From Patescibacteria group bacterium (GTDB lineage: Bacteria > Patescibacteriota > Patescibacteriia > Patescibacteriales > UBA12465), in assembly GCA_027858435.1 (NCBI GenBank), contig JAQICS010000015.1, positions 1-44,553 on the forward strand: a stretch of DNA of 44,553 bases, written 5' to 3'. This document shows, in pieces, positions 44,553 to 44,553 of the stretch; positions within the stretch are counted from its first letter, which is position 1, and each line of letters opens with the position of its first letter. The translations under genes were made by a program, and so were the position numbers. The notes beneath the pieces are model-generated. The model had not been told where the DNA came from and did no database searches. It was given only the letters and a program-made list of their open reading frames with translations.

Positions 44553-44553
44553 A

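Overview
The window looks like chromosome from a Candidate Phyla Radiation (Patescibacteria) bacterium. It is strongly AT-rich, the genes are closely packed, and several proteins are of types seen mainly in that group: membrane-anchored TPR and Clp proteins, half-size MFS proteins, KRPFA-repeat surface proteins and small lineage-specific proteins. The standard genetic code fits every gene; UGA is not read as sense. The phylum call is inferred from style and gene content, not from a marker tree.

Layout. 1-1.3 kb: a structured non-coding edge and a Fic-domain protein behind a consensus promoter carrying four 11-bp repeats. 1.4-3.4 kb: a LexA/UmuD-like repressor and a Y-family polymerase form an SOS operon, with a LexA box between -35 and -10. 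3.4-9.3 kb: tRNA-Thr, a TPR gene broken by an in-frame stop, triosephosphate isomerase, a TM2 protein, an M23 endopeptidase, gyrB and a DUF212 protein. 9.4-15.4 kb: two small unknown genes, then a cluster of HtrA-like protein, phosphoglycerate kinase, enolase-like protein and phosphoglycerate-mutase-like protein; the HtrA-, enolase- and mutase-like proteins lack key active-site residues. 15.4-23.3 kb: envelope genes (beta-propeller lipoprotein, L,D-transpeptidase, a WecA/MraY-type transferase fused to QueH, a membrane-anchored Clp ATPase with a degenerate first ATPase domain). 23.4-31.1 kb: clpB under a CIRCE element, a putative wall-lytic protein, a LigB-like protein, peptide deformylase, DedA, Met-tRNA formyltransferase and tRNA-Glu.

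31.1-39.9 kb is the most interesting part: a copper-handling island lying between an intact tRNA-Glu and a 56-bp partial copy of its 3' end, the latter joined to the 5' part of a tRNA-Lys. It encodes a Cu+ P-type ATPase, HMA-DsbA and HMA-DsbD-cupredoxin fusions, a rhodanese, a DUF2318 lipoprotein, a BlaI-type repressor and an M56 (BlaR1-type) membrane protease. In place of a beta-lactam sensor the protease has a short Cys/Met/His-rich tail. The two promoters of the island share an operator-like sequence across their -10 boxes. I infer a copper-responsive BlaR1/BlaI-type switch that controls copper export and thiol handling.

39.9-44.6 kb: accessory genes, all on the minus strand (cupin, half-MFS, metallopeptidase-like, TolB-like propeller, NAD(P)H:quinone-type flavoprotein), separated by unusually structured, less AT-rich spacers, and a truncated gene at the right edge.
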